From assembly GCA_947179155.2 (NCBI GenBank), contig OX359265.1, forward strand, positions 8,990,477 through 9,054,476: a DNA stretch of 64,000 nucleotides, written 5' to 3'. The position numbers and the translations under genes are program-made. Positions 25,654 through 36,329 of the stretch are shown here, in pieces. Source of the DNA: Hedera helix (Eukaryota > Streptophyta > Magnoliopsida > Apiales > Araliaceae). Position 1 is the first letter of the stretch, and each line of letters opens with the position of its first letter. Below the pieces are notes generated by a model that saw only the letters and a list, made by a program, of their open reading frames with translations, was not told the origin of the DNA and did no database searches.

Positions 25654-26130
25654 AAGTAACAAAAAACATGCCTTAGTTGATGTTACTTAACAAAATGACA
25701 TAATTTTGTATAAAATTTAAAGTTATAATTTTTTACATATAATACCCGAAAATGAAAATCTTAACACCAAGAGATAAAATTGCGTTGTTTTACTAAATAA
25801 ACTTAATCAAACTTGGTTAAAGGATTACCTTATGAATGTTGTTAAAAAATAAATTATTGCCTTGTGTATGTTGTTAAAAAATAAATTATCAAACCCAAAT
25901 ATGCTTGTTTGTCCCAAATCTGTAAATTTCTCAGACAAATCTGATAGGCCTAAATATAAAAAAGAACAGCCGAATAAAGCAATCAAACCCGTGTAAAAGG
26001 CGTTGAAAACTTGATGTCCCCTCTAGGTTAATAATTGCATTCTATACATATATTTTGGTGTCATACATAATGCCTTATATTATTTCACTGAAAAAATTCC
26101 AATATTTAAAAAATGTGCAACAAGGAATTT
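23302..26130. other. Gene-free AT-rich DNA between the LLG copies
   Basis: It holds TA microsatellites (about 23617-23650, 24945-24960, 25005-25020, 25619-25648) and an interrupted Stowaway-type element (below). No supported gene. Confidence 0.6.
25020..25612. mobile_element. Stowaway-like MITE interrupted by a nested foldback element
   Basis: The segments 25020-25175 and 25555-25612 match the MITE at 5289-5549, including ATTATATAAAGTGATGAGTA and the end GAGGACGGAAGGAGT. Between them, about 25182-25552 is a second element with inverted arms: ACTATTTCGAATTATTTTAT on the left and the complement of AAAATAATTCGAAATAGT on the right. One MITE has jumped into another. Confidence 0.6.
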
Positions 26131-26220
26131 TAGGTTTGCAATAAATAGATATTTTTGTCTAAATGTATTGGGAAATATTTTTTCATTCATAGATTTCTGT
26201 TCATATATAGGCAGGTGTTA
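26131..26220. repeat. Duplicated fragment of the PPR-LLG spacer
   Basis: GCAATAAATAGATATTTTTG and TTTCTGTTCATATA match the DNA just upstream of the PPR start (20038-20102). It marks the distal end of the tandem duplication that produced LLG copy 2; the PPR gene itself was not retained here. Confidence 0.6.
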
Positions 26221-26878
26221 GACTCTTGTTGGCTTGACATTGAGTTTGGCATGCTGAATGGCCATACAGCGTATCAAGACTTCATCTTGACACTCAACTT
26301 GTGTGGGCAAGACATCGTGGACAAGGCAACTAGCTATATGGATATATTTAGGGAGTATACATTATGACTATTTAAGGACACTGAATATTTGTTGGTGACA
26401 CTTAAAAAAATATTTTTTTAGTGTCTATTATAAGGGAGGAGTGGTCCGTGAAATCCAATCAAACAATGGACAGGCTTCCTTGGCCTATGCGTAACGGGGC
26501 GTTGGGGTCTTACTGGGTTCCCCTAACAACAATACTAACATACAAATTGATAGCTTGCATCAATCAAAGATTATCATCGAGTTGATATTGAATGCGAGCA
26601 ACATGCGGGCTACGTGTACGCAATGACACACATGTTTTGCACATGTGAGTAGACATTGAACAATCAACATGTTGATTCAATTAAAAATTATCTATAAAAC
26701 TTAAGTTCATTATATTTATATTGTAAGAATTTCAAACTAAGAGTACTCATAAAAAGATACCCTTAATGTATTACCAAATTTTATTCATATAGCATACTGC
26801 GTAGTTGTATCGATTCTACGAATCCAAACGAACCGCTCTTCATGTAACACTGAATACAATAATATCAGCAGAGCGATA

Positions 26879-28422
26879 CTATATATGAGTGACGTATGTA
26901 TGTATTGTCTGAACCCCATGTGCATCATTAGCCGACTCGAATGGTGATAAAGCAGGGCATTCAATCCCCTTCCCTTTCTTCAAGCATAAACTGGAAAACA
27001 GGCCAGGTGGATACTTTCCATATAGGTTGATGTAGCTGAACATGGTTGCAGCACAATTATTTGATAAGTCATTCAACTCCTTTGCGTAAGGGCAAGCAAA
27101 TTTTTTGAAAGCCTGGCAACAAGGTTTGGGTGAGTAGGGTCCCTTGCATTTGCTAGTAATGATTGTGTAGTTCTTAAACTCGAACTGAATTGGGCAAGCT
27201 GCACGTAATACAAAAGAATATCATCAACGCAACTCTGTTAGAGCAAATTGACTGACTGATAGTGTTCTGGGAATACTATATGTTATCAGCATGCTACAGA
27301 GCATAAGCTCTTGAAACATTAAGAAGATGTATAGATATATAAAATATCTTTATTCAGCTTACTTGGGCTAATTCTAGACCTTATTCTCACCTTTCTTATC
27401 CTGAACCTGCTTACTTAACTACTACTTTTGTTAATCTTGAACTGACAGTTTGATTTCTAAACCCTTCCTAGCTTCTTTAATGAGAATTAAATTGAACTAC
27501 AACTTGAGGAATGTAATTGGAGCTAGGAGAAATCACCAAACTCAAATACTCTATCTGTTCCAAAATATAAAATAATTATTGACTTTTTAAAGTCAATTTA
27601 AGATATTTTCAAACTCTAAATTGGCATGAATTCTTTTAATTTTAGTTAATACAATGATATATACTGTGAATTTTATAAGATTTATTGTTTATGATTTGTA
27701 ATGAATTATCTTAATTTCAAGTTTGAAAATTATCTCAAATTGACTTTCAAAACTCAATAATAATTTTATAATTTGGAACAGAGATAGTATATACTAATCA
27801 CACCTAAAAACATCCAAATACAGGCTAAAATTCCAATAACATTTTGGTTTCTTATGTTTTTTCTTATTCAAAGTTCATTGATCCGACAAGTATATGATTA
27901 CTGTTGGGATAGACTCATATTTCAATGGGTCCGATCAATGGTCGATTTGAGGATTTATTAGCAACTCGACAAGTATACGAGTACTCGGGCTTGAGGATTT
28001 TTTAGCAGTCCAATTTTAGATCTGATTAATATTTTGGGCCTTATAAGTTTGAGTCATGTTATATCGGTTTTAGTTACTATATAAACATGATTTAGTGTGA
28101 GACGCATGAATATATCATGACTATCCACGAGTTGGTAAACTTGAGCATATCTGGTGTCGTTTTTCTTTCCATTCTTTTTAATCTCTATGAGATTGTTTGC
28201 AATGTTCGATCTTAAATTTAACAATTACAATTATGACATTCAATATAAGTATAAAATCACAAGGAAAAGAACCATTATTGGCCTGCAGCAAGTTACGTCC
28301 AATTAAAGCTTGAGATCCAAAGATATCATCTGCACCATAAAACACTAGTAAATTATTAGTAACATACGGTTAGTAAAGTGAATATAGGAACAAAATGGAG
28401 TATACAAATTAGTGAAGTAAAT

Positions 28423-28460
<38 letters not shown>

Positions 28461-28528
28461 GAAGCACAGAGGCCGGCGAAAAGAAAAATAGAGAGAGAGA
28501 AAAATAAGTAAAGACGATTGAGCTCCAT
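26879..28528 (-). CDS. LORELEI-like protein, tandem copy 2, GPI tail lost
   Basis: Exons on the minus strand: 28528-28459 (ATG, leader MELNRLYLFFSLSIFLFAG), 28329-28273 (same 57-nt length as copy 1) and 27198-26879 (TAG). Phases match copy 1 and give about 148 residues. All eight cysteines and FSYINLYGKYPPGLF are kept. One residue is missing near KGPYSPKPCC, and exon 1 is shorter by 15 codons overall. The C-terminus ends HTYVTHI at a stop, with no hydrophobic tail. One frame over, the DNA encodes SLIYSIALLILLYSVL, so the GPI signal seems to have been frame-shifted out. The product would be secreted but unanchored, or the gene is on the way to being a pseudogene. A (CT)n run starts two bases after the exon 1 donor. 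No other disabling change is seen. Confidence 0.75.
27549..27787. mobile_element. Mariner-type MITE in the LLG copy 2 intron
   Basis: The ends CTCTATCTGTTCCAAAATAT and ATTTGGAACAGAGATAG are inverted, with TA on both sides (27547-27548 and 27788-27789). The corresponding intron of copy 1 (around 22270) lacks it, so it inserted after the duplication. Confidence 0.75.
28425..28456. repeat. (AG)n microsatellite
   Basis: An AG run that on the gene strand is (CT)n, starting right after the 5' splice site of LLG copy 2 intron 1. Confidence 0.9.
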
Positions 28529-28769
28529 AATGGAGTACTACTGTTCCTAGCTAACACTGAAGCTTTGTCCTTCTTTGTTAGTCCTTTTCTTCCTCTTCTA
28601 TTCATATACTACCTACGCACGCGCAAAAAAGTCATTGTCATTCTCCCCACCACTGCCTAAAGTCAGACATAGGCCCAATGATAATATTCGAATTCAACTA
28701 CCCTCAATAATTAATTATTTTCTGGATCACCGATAAGATGATACTTTACATTATTCATGTATGGGTCTA

Positions 28770-28986
28770 TTTAATGTGTGCCCTAAAAACACATATTAAG
28801 TGTGAAAAATAAGAGATGAACTCCATTAAATATTATTTTTTATATATTTGCACTGAATTCAATACATGGGGTCCACTAATATATTATTTTTTTATGCATT
28901 GAATTCAGTGCAAATACATAAACAAATAATATTATACATTAAATTTCGCGCTTAGCATGTGCCTTTAGGACACATTCTAAGAAAAT
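28770..28986. mobile_element. Foldback MITE upstream of LLG copy 2
   Basis: Same family and relative position as 23104-23301; shared words include CACTAATATATTATTTTTTT and GTGCAAATACATAAA. The arms pair end to end. Confidence 0.7.
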
Positions 28987-29009
28987 CCTTCATATATTAT
29001 CATTTCAGC

Positions 29010-29175
29010 ACTTAAAATAAAAATGATCTTAAATCACATATCACGTGATACTTCACACCACTCATGTGCTGTCATTTCAGCACTTAAAATAAAACGACCT
29101 ATTTTAAATACTAAAATAACAGTATATAAGTTATGTGAACCACCACGTAACAGATGAACATATAATAATTTTTCC
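29010..29175. mobile_element. Diverged copy of the 8314-8478 MITE family
   Basis: CTCATGTGCTGTCATTT followed by AGCACTTAAAATAAAA matches the other copy, and the arms still pair. The ends are blurred. Confidence 0.5.
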
Positions 29176-30253
29176 TCAAGAAAACTTCTCGTCAATAACT
29201 TCTTTTTTTTTTTGAAAAAGCCGTGTGAATAATATCAAGAAGATCAATCCATTCAACTGAATATATATACCAATTAGTCTTAGAGAGTTCAGAGAATATC
29301 TACTTTATAAAAATAAAATTCGAATTATAAATTTTTATAATTTAAATAAAAAAGTTTTAAAAAATCCAAAAATAATTGTTTGAGGCATACCGCATGTCTC
29401 GCCTAACTAAAATATCTACAATCATTTATCATTGTAAATGGAAACAGTTATTTACGTAGCGAGAATTCAAGTTTCTAAAAAGAGAGATATTTTCACACCT
29501 CAAATTAGAAAAAACAAAATCCAAAAACGAAATAACAAGTAAATAATAGCTTAATAATTATAATAAAAATATGTAGGAGAGAGAATTTCACCCTTCCCAA
29601 ATCTAATATAAAATTTTAGAAGCTAGGATTTCTAGCTAGAATAAAAAGATATTATTCTCAATTAGACCCAATTACACCTAATTTATGAGTTTTATCTTGA
29701 GGGATAATACGGGATGAAGTAATTGTAGATAAAATTGATTTTACTTCCTCTTCAAAACTTTCCTTTCAAAAGTGGAAGGTTTTGGAGGGATGGAAACTCA
29801 ATGATGATTTTCTTTTTTCATAATAAAAAAATCTTATTTGAAAATAAAGTGTAACACTTGTTAAAATCAATTTAAAACATATTCAAATTTAAAAATTAAT
29901 TCATTTAAAAATAATAAAACTTGTAATTACGGATATCTTTTATATTGCTTATTATATTTGTTTTTTATTAATTTAAATTAAATAAATTAATATCAACTTT
30001 AAATTTGAAAATAATTTGAAATGAGTTCATTCACTTTAAAAGGTAAAAATGAAATATTTTGAAACAAGAGGGAGTATATATTATTTTACAAAGCCAACAC
30101 CAATACTTATGTCGAGATAAAGATAGTATCTTTTCAATCTTCATTATAGATTATTAATTTAGGAAATTTATATATTGCAATATTATTAAAATAGTTAAAG
30201 AGAATTTTTCAAAGAGAAAATGGATTATGGGGGTATATTTTACCACTGGTACT
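29176..30253. other. Gene-free intergenic DNA
   Basis: AT-rich. A decayed mariner-type foldback (about 29830-30070, ending GAGGGAGTATATA) is the only structure I can point to. Confidence 0.45.
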
Positions 30254-30920
30254 TAGAAATGCACAATAAGTCGATCTGACCTGGCCTAATAGACTTTGAC
30301 CGTTGACCAGGTCAGGCCAGACTTTGACTTTTGGACCTACAGGTCAAGCCCGATCGGACCTCTCAACAAAAATTTGGTCTTTTGAGGTCTGCAGGCTAGG
30401 TCTTGGTCCAAATTATTTTTCTGTGATTCTGTATAACCAGAACTTTAGAGTAATCTAATTATATATAAACTTGATAGTAGAACAACATTTTTTGAAGAAA
30501 CAAACTACGAGGCAAGTCTCCTTGAGAATGCATATAATTTATTAATTTTTTAAAGGGTAAATTCTTATATCTTAACTTTTCATTTTTGTTTTACTCTCCC
30601 TCACTCATTTTATTTGTAGTTTGAGACAAAGATAGGTAGGTCGACTACCTTTTTAATATCTTAAACATATAATTGAGTAAATTGATAACTATTTTATTAT
30701 TGACTTAAAATAGACAAACATTTCAAAGATAAAAGAAATATTTACAATAATAACAAATTAATTAAAGATCATTTTATAACAGCGGCCTGTAAGCCAGGGC
30801 AGAGTTTTAGTGTTCAAACATCGCCTTTTTTGAAACTTGCAGACCGGGCCAAAACGGGTCAGACCTTGACCAAACCGTACCAAGTCGGCCTACGGGGCAC
30901 AAATTTTTTGTGCATTTTTA
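30254..30920. mobile_element. Non-autonomous hAT-like element
   Basis: Inverted ends TAGAAATGCACA and the complement of TGTGCATTTTTA. The flanks CTGGTACT (30246-30253) and CCGGTACT (30921-30928) make an 8-bp duplication with one mismatch. The subterminal parts are rich in GGTC/GACC words in opposite orientation. It is 667 bp with no transposase. Confidence 0.7.
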
Positions 30921-30928
30921 CCGGTACT

Positions 30929-32178
30929 TCCATTTTGTCAAAAAAACACCTTTGGGCGTTGCCTTTTCTGAATTTATAACTCGCTTTAGAGACTCTCGAA
31001 AGATTAATTTGTATTTTCACAAGTAAATATATTAATTTTATAAATCTTCTCTCTATAACTAATAAAAATGATTCACTTTCATATGAGAAAAGATTTTACG
31101 AAACTAAATTTTTCACTTGTGATATGAAGTCCCGTCCTCAATTTAATGCTTTAGCTTGAAGGACATCTAACATTTTTAATAACCAAAAAACTTTATTTAT
31201 ACTTCTAGTTTTTTACTCTCCATTTCAATTTTTTTGATACATTTGTAAAATAAATTTTTTTAAACATAATTTTAAATTCTCATATGTATTTTTAGTATTG
31301 TTCAAGAATGCAGTAGTGGTGGTGGTATGCTAATAAAAGTGATAATTTAAAAGTAATAACAAATTAATTATAACATGTCATTTTATAGTTCTAAAATAAA
31401 AATATATCTGTAGTTATAAAATGGATTAAGAAGATTTTTTTTGTGACAAAACCCTAGAATAAGAATACGGAATAATTCTCGTTGATAAATGAATCGAATT
31501 ACAAAATACTATAGTCGAGGTGATACCTTCTTCAGTCCTAAATTGAAACTCAAAACTCAAGAACATATAAATTATTGAAAAATTTAAAAAAATAAACAGA
31601 TTTGAACAGTTTTTCAACACGAATAATGAAAAAAATGCCGTTGTGATAACCCAACACACAAATTTGAATAGATTTCTTTTTATCAATTAATGCAAATCAA
31701 ACATTCTCCACAGAGAGATCATAAATCTAAAAATAAGTTCCATATGGAGGGAAAATCCCAAACTAAGAGAAAAAGACTCTATAGATTGAAAAAAAAAAAA
31801 TCAAACTAGAAAAAATAAGAAAGATTCAAATTTTCATATATTTTATTCTTCGTAGAGTTTTAGTGTACTTGATATATTTTTATTTATTATTTAGAAAAAT
31901 TAAGTAGTTTAAATTTATATCTAGCTCGTTTATGTTTTGGGCTTTAGTTTTAATAATTTTATTTAATCTAGGATTTAAGTATTTTTTCTTTTTTAATTAG
32001 TCATAGGAAAGTTGTTAATACTATAAATATGTTATTAGGACTTGTTAATAGGAACCTTTTTGATCAATTAATATTACTATATCTTTTTTTTTAGTTCTTA
32101 TTTTTCTTGTGGTTTCAAGGGTTTATTTTATGTTATTGTTGGTAGGCTTAAACCTACAAATAACGTTTGAATTAGAGC
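30929..32178. other. Gene-free intergenic DNA
   Basis: AT-rich, with poly-A tracts. I see no gene, TIR or tandem repeat that I can support. Confidence 0.5.
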
Positions 32179-32183
32179 GTTAC

Positions 32184-33698
32184 TGTAACACCCCGAACCA
32201 ACCACTTGTCCGGAATGCCACACGCCGCAAGCCCGAAGAGCTCGCAAGACAACAATATCAATAGCGCAGCCCAAAAACAACACAACGATACTAGACTTAA
32301 AAAAACCAACAATCTTTTATTATTAAATTTACAAAAGAGTTCAAGAACTAAATATCGAAAACACAACTTCGGAGACGCAGCTCCCTTAAATAAAAGTCTT
32401 ATCAAATTCAAAATACTAATAACGCCATAACTAAAAGGACTTCAGTCATCCACAAAAGCATCCACATTGTTCGACTCTTAACAATGGACCCTGTAAAAGT
32501 TAATGTAAGGGTGAGCGGTAAAGCCCAGTAACAATCTTTACTATTTAGGTGGATCAAGTACAGTTTGCAAAACCTTTTTCGAAATAACTTTTGTTCAATA
32601 ACAGTAATAAATATACATTTTTGAAATAACATTTTCTTGTTCAATAACAATAGTCAATATTTACTTTCAAAATCAAAATCAATAATTACAAAACACAATT
32701 CAAAGACAAATTTCGATAAGCTCAATATATTCGATCAACGATTTCGATAAGTTCAATATATTCGATGCATCTTTTAATCCACAGAACGACTAAGGTTATA
32801 GCAGCCCTGTAACACGGCCCTTATGTTTGATAAAATTAATGATCACGCACCCTACTAAGGGATCGATGAAGCACGCACCCCGAAAGGTGCCCCCCGAAGG
32901 GTATCTAAAGTTGTGCACCTTAGTAGGTCCTATATAGTTCCGGAACTAACGTGAAACACTAACGAAGTTCAATACATAGTCGGACTGAGGTTTCTAAAAT
33001 CAATTTCCCAATATTATCCATGTTCAAAACATTTCTAAACATTATCAATATTCGAAACTATACTTGTTTCACAGTTCAAAAATAAATACTTGATCCGAAG
33101 TTTTTAACAAAGGCCTTAATAAAATATAACAATTTTTGAAACAATACATTTGGGCATCCGAGTAATTTCTAAATCATACTATAATTTCAAAATACCAAAT
33201 AGTTTGCAAAATCACTTACACTATACAGTTCAAAAATACTAAACAATTCAAAAAGTACTTACAATATATAATTTTGGAAATACTAAATAGCTCAAAAAGT
33301 CACTTACACTATACAATTTGAAAATACTAAACAGCTTGGAGAGTCACTTACACTATACAGTTCGAAAATACTAAACAGCTCGGAGAGTCACTTACCTCGA
33401 TATCGCCGAACACAAAATTAATAGCCGAACAGATCCCGAAAATACGAGTACCGAAGATTGCCTACGCCCTCGATACCAAAATTTTTAACTAAGGAGGTCT
33501 TTTATTAAAAACCCTCCAACCACAAAGCCTTTCAAAATTGGAGGTCTTATTTGTGGTGAAAGAAAACAAAGGCAAACACTTCTATTTATAGTGTAAGGGA
33601 GGCTAAGTGGTTTCCCATTTAGTTGATGTGAGATTAAAGGCTTAAGAAAAAAAAAACAACTTAGGCAATGTGGGACTAAAAACATTTGGGTTATTACA
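32184..33698 (-). mobile_element. Solo LTR, minus orientation
   Basis: Terminal TGTAACACCCCG and GGGTTATTACA, flanked by an exact 5-bp duplication GTTAC (32179-32183 and 33699-33703). On the minus strand it has a CACTATAAATAGAAG TATA region (near 33585) and a CTGGGCTTTACCGCTCACCC tract near its 3' end, similar to the plus-strand LTR at 14612. Degenerate roughly 50-bp repeats (CACTTACACTATACA words) occupy about 33200-33390. It is 1515 bp with no coding region. Confidence 0.85.
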
Positions 33699-33703
33699 GT
33701 TAC

Positions 33704-34254
33704 AATCTAACTATATTCCGCTGCGCCAATTGACATCAGAACCTGAATAATTGTATCCGAATAAGGTGATAATTAATTGTAGCTCGTGCGTTATCTCGAG
33801 ATTTTTTTAGTTTTTGGTGATAATTGAATTCCAGAATTGAAGATTGTGTAACTCCTATATCAAGGCTGAGCGTAATTTTCATTTATAAAAAAAAAAGTCG
33901 TCAATCGGAAGGCGTCGTCAAACAATGAAGATGAAGTCTAATTCTAGCAAAGTTCAATTTGGTACCTCTTAGTTTTTTTATGATTATTTTTTCAACCCTC
34001 AACTTTTAAATATTTTTATACCAAACCCTAATATTTTATATATAATTGCTTTTAAAATATCATTTCTTTAAACAATATTATAAATAATATAAAGAGATTA
34101 TATTTGACATCCTTCAATATAAAATCTTAAATATATTTTTTTTTTCCATAAAATATTATTCACTCATAGGGGTGATCAAAAAATTAAAATTGGCCCCAAA
34201 ATCGCACAAAAAATCTACTAAATTGCAGCAACGGTTTCTTCGTATATGACGATT
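33704..34254. other. Gene-free intergenic DNA
   Basis: Short spacer between the solo LTR and the tandem duplication. A word AGGGGTGATCA near 34170 may be the TIR of an old hAT-type MITE ending near 34905. Not resolved further. Confidence 0.4.
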
Positions 34255-36273
34255 TTTGGAGGGTTGAAAAATCGCATTTGTGATTTGATTTTGGTTTTTG
34301 CGGTTAACCACACCGCACCAATAATGGTCAAAATGATGTCGTTTTGGTTTGTTTTGGTTTTTAAAATTGCACGATATTTATTATACTTTTCTCCTATTTT
34401 TTGTTAGTATATCATTAACTTTTACAGTTGCTTCTCGTATGAATATTAATTGTAGTTTTGGAAACTTTTAATTGTGAATTTTACTTAGCTAATCAAGTTT
34501 CTTATTGTTTGATTGTCAATGACATTTTTGCAATTGCAGAATTTTATTATAACGTGGATGAAGATGAATAAATTCTATAATGATGGTCTTCTTATATAAA
34601 CAATACACTATCTACTTTTAAGTTATAAACAACTATTCGCCATAGTCTTAGTTTAGTTCTTCTTAAGTATCTATTCTAATATCTTCTATACACATTTATC
34701 TGCAATTGAAAATTAAGTGATTCTTTCGATGTCTGTATTTTTTCAGTCTTAATTTTTTATTTATGTTCAATTAGTTTTGAAACTGAAACCGTACCAAATG
34801 AAATCGCACTGCACATTTCAAAATTGTACCGTAACAATCATAAGAAAATTCATGTGCAATTTTAAATTTATCAAATTGCACTGTGGCTTACCACTGGTCA
34901 CTCCCAATTTAATTGCAACACTAAGCTTGAAGACGGAGATAACACTTCACAACGAGTGTGTCTAATACGCTGATGAATGACTTTTTCGTAATTGGATTTC
35001 ATTATCTATACGGTAGATGTATGTGCAAGTTATTCTATTTTTTTTCTTTTTTGTCTTCTGCACTCCACAATAAGATTATATATATATATATATATATTTT
35101 AAAAAGTTGACAAACAATTATTATTATTATTATTAAAATCTAAAGAAAAAAAAATTGTCCATCAATTTTTTTTAATAATTAAAACCCAAAGACATACAAA
35201 ATGTAACTGTCCCAAAAAATTTGGATTACTTTCCAGTTGTGCGTGCGGTGGTTGAAATTACTTCTCGTGACAACCAGCTCTTTTTTACATCACTACTTGA
35301 TCCCACGAATCAATTAGGAGACTCGTGACAAATAATGGATTGTCCTTCTCATTTTTAAAAATTAAATTGATAATTCGTTCAAGACACAGTTAATATCGAT
35401 AATAAAATTTAAAATTATGATGCGTGATAATTAGTATTTATAATTTGAATATAAATATTATAATATAAATGATAGCATTAATAATACATTGAACATGAAA
35501 ATAAAAAAATGTGTATATATCAAAATCATTGTATATGTTATTTAATACATACTTGTATATTTTTAAAATAATACAATATATGATACGAATTTTTTTATAT
35601 AATTACGAAAATGACATACATTGTATCAGTAAAAATAATGAACTCGGAATTGACTCGGACTAACCGGACGACCACTAAAATAACTCAATTAATTTAAATA
35701 AAATCTTTAAGTGCCTTATTATTATATATAGTAATAGATAAAAAAAAAATAAAAGGTTGAATGAAATTACCAGTAGTACCAAGATTGACATTGAATCCTT
35801 GATTACTATACTATTGCTCAATGTCAAAACTTCTTTTATGTAGGCCCCACATTAACGAACAGATTTGTCAAAAATCCTATTTTAGCCACGTAAAAAAAGT
35901 TGATATTAAGCAACGCATTAAGAAAAATATGGATTTAATATTATTTTCAATCTCTTCAATTTTTGTTCAACAGTCTCTACTAACCCAAATATGAGCGACG
36001 GACCATTTGGTGGTTCGTACATACAATGCATTAATAATGTTAATGCAGGATCAATTGTAAGTTATTTTGCAGACTTTCGTTCCCAAGTAGTGAATTCCAG
36101 CATAGAGCCACCAACAATAATATTCAACCGGCTCACTCCATTATGGTCAAAGCAGTGGTATACAACTCATACCATTCATATTTCCAGAATATTTACACTC
36201 CTGCACATTTGCTAGAAAAATGCAAAACGCGTGTTTCACTTTATAGTATTTAGTGGAGTTTCATTCGGTGCCT
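34255..36273 (+). repeat. Segmental tandem duplication, copy A
   Basis: Direct repeat of 36330-38678. The strongest match is the last kilobase, with a constant 2400-bp offset (for example ATGAGCGACGGA at 35991 and its partner at 38391). An open frame at 35991-36215 is not preserved in copy B, so I do not call a gene. Confidence 0.85.
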
Positions 36274-36329
36274 AACAATTCGACGACTAAAATGCAATTG
36301 CGTATTCATTTATTTGGTATATAGTGGTT

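Noticed and set aside
26155..26367. 70-codon open frame next to the duplicated spacer
   Set aside because: Its start lies in non-coding DNA duplicated from the PPR upstream region and the rest matches nothing I recognise.
35991..36215. 74-codon open frame starting MSDGPFGGSYIQ
   Set aside because: The matching frame in the duplicate at 38391 has an early stop (TGG to TGA) and no family is recognisable, so conservation is of DNA and not of a protein.
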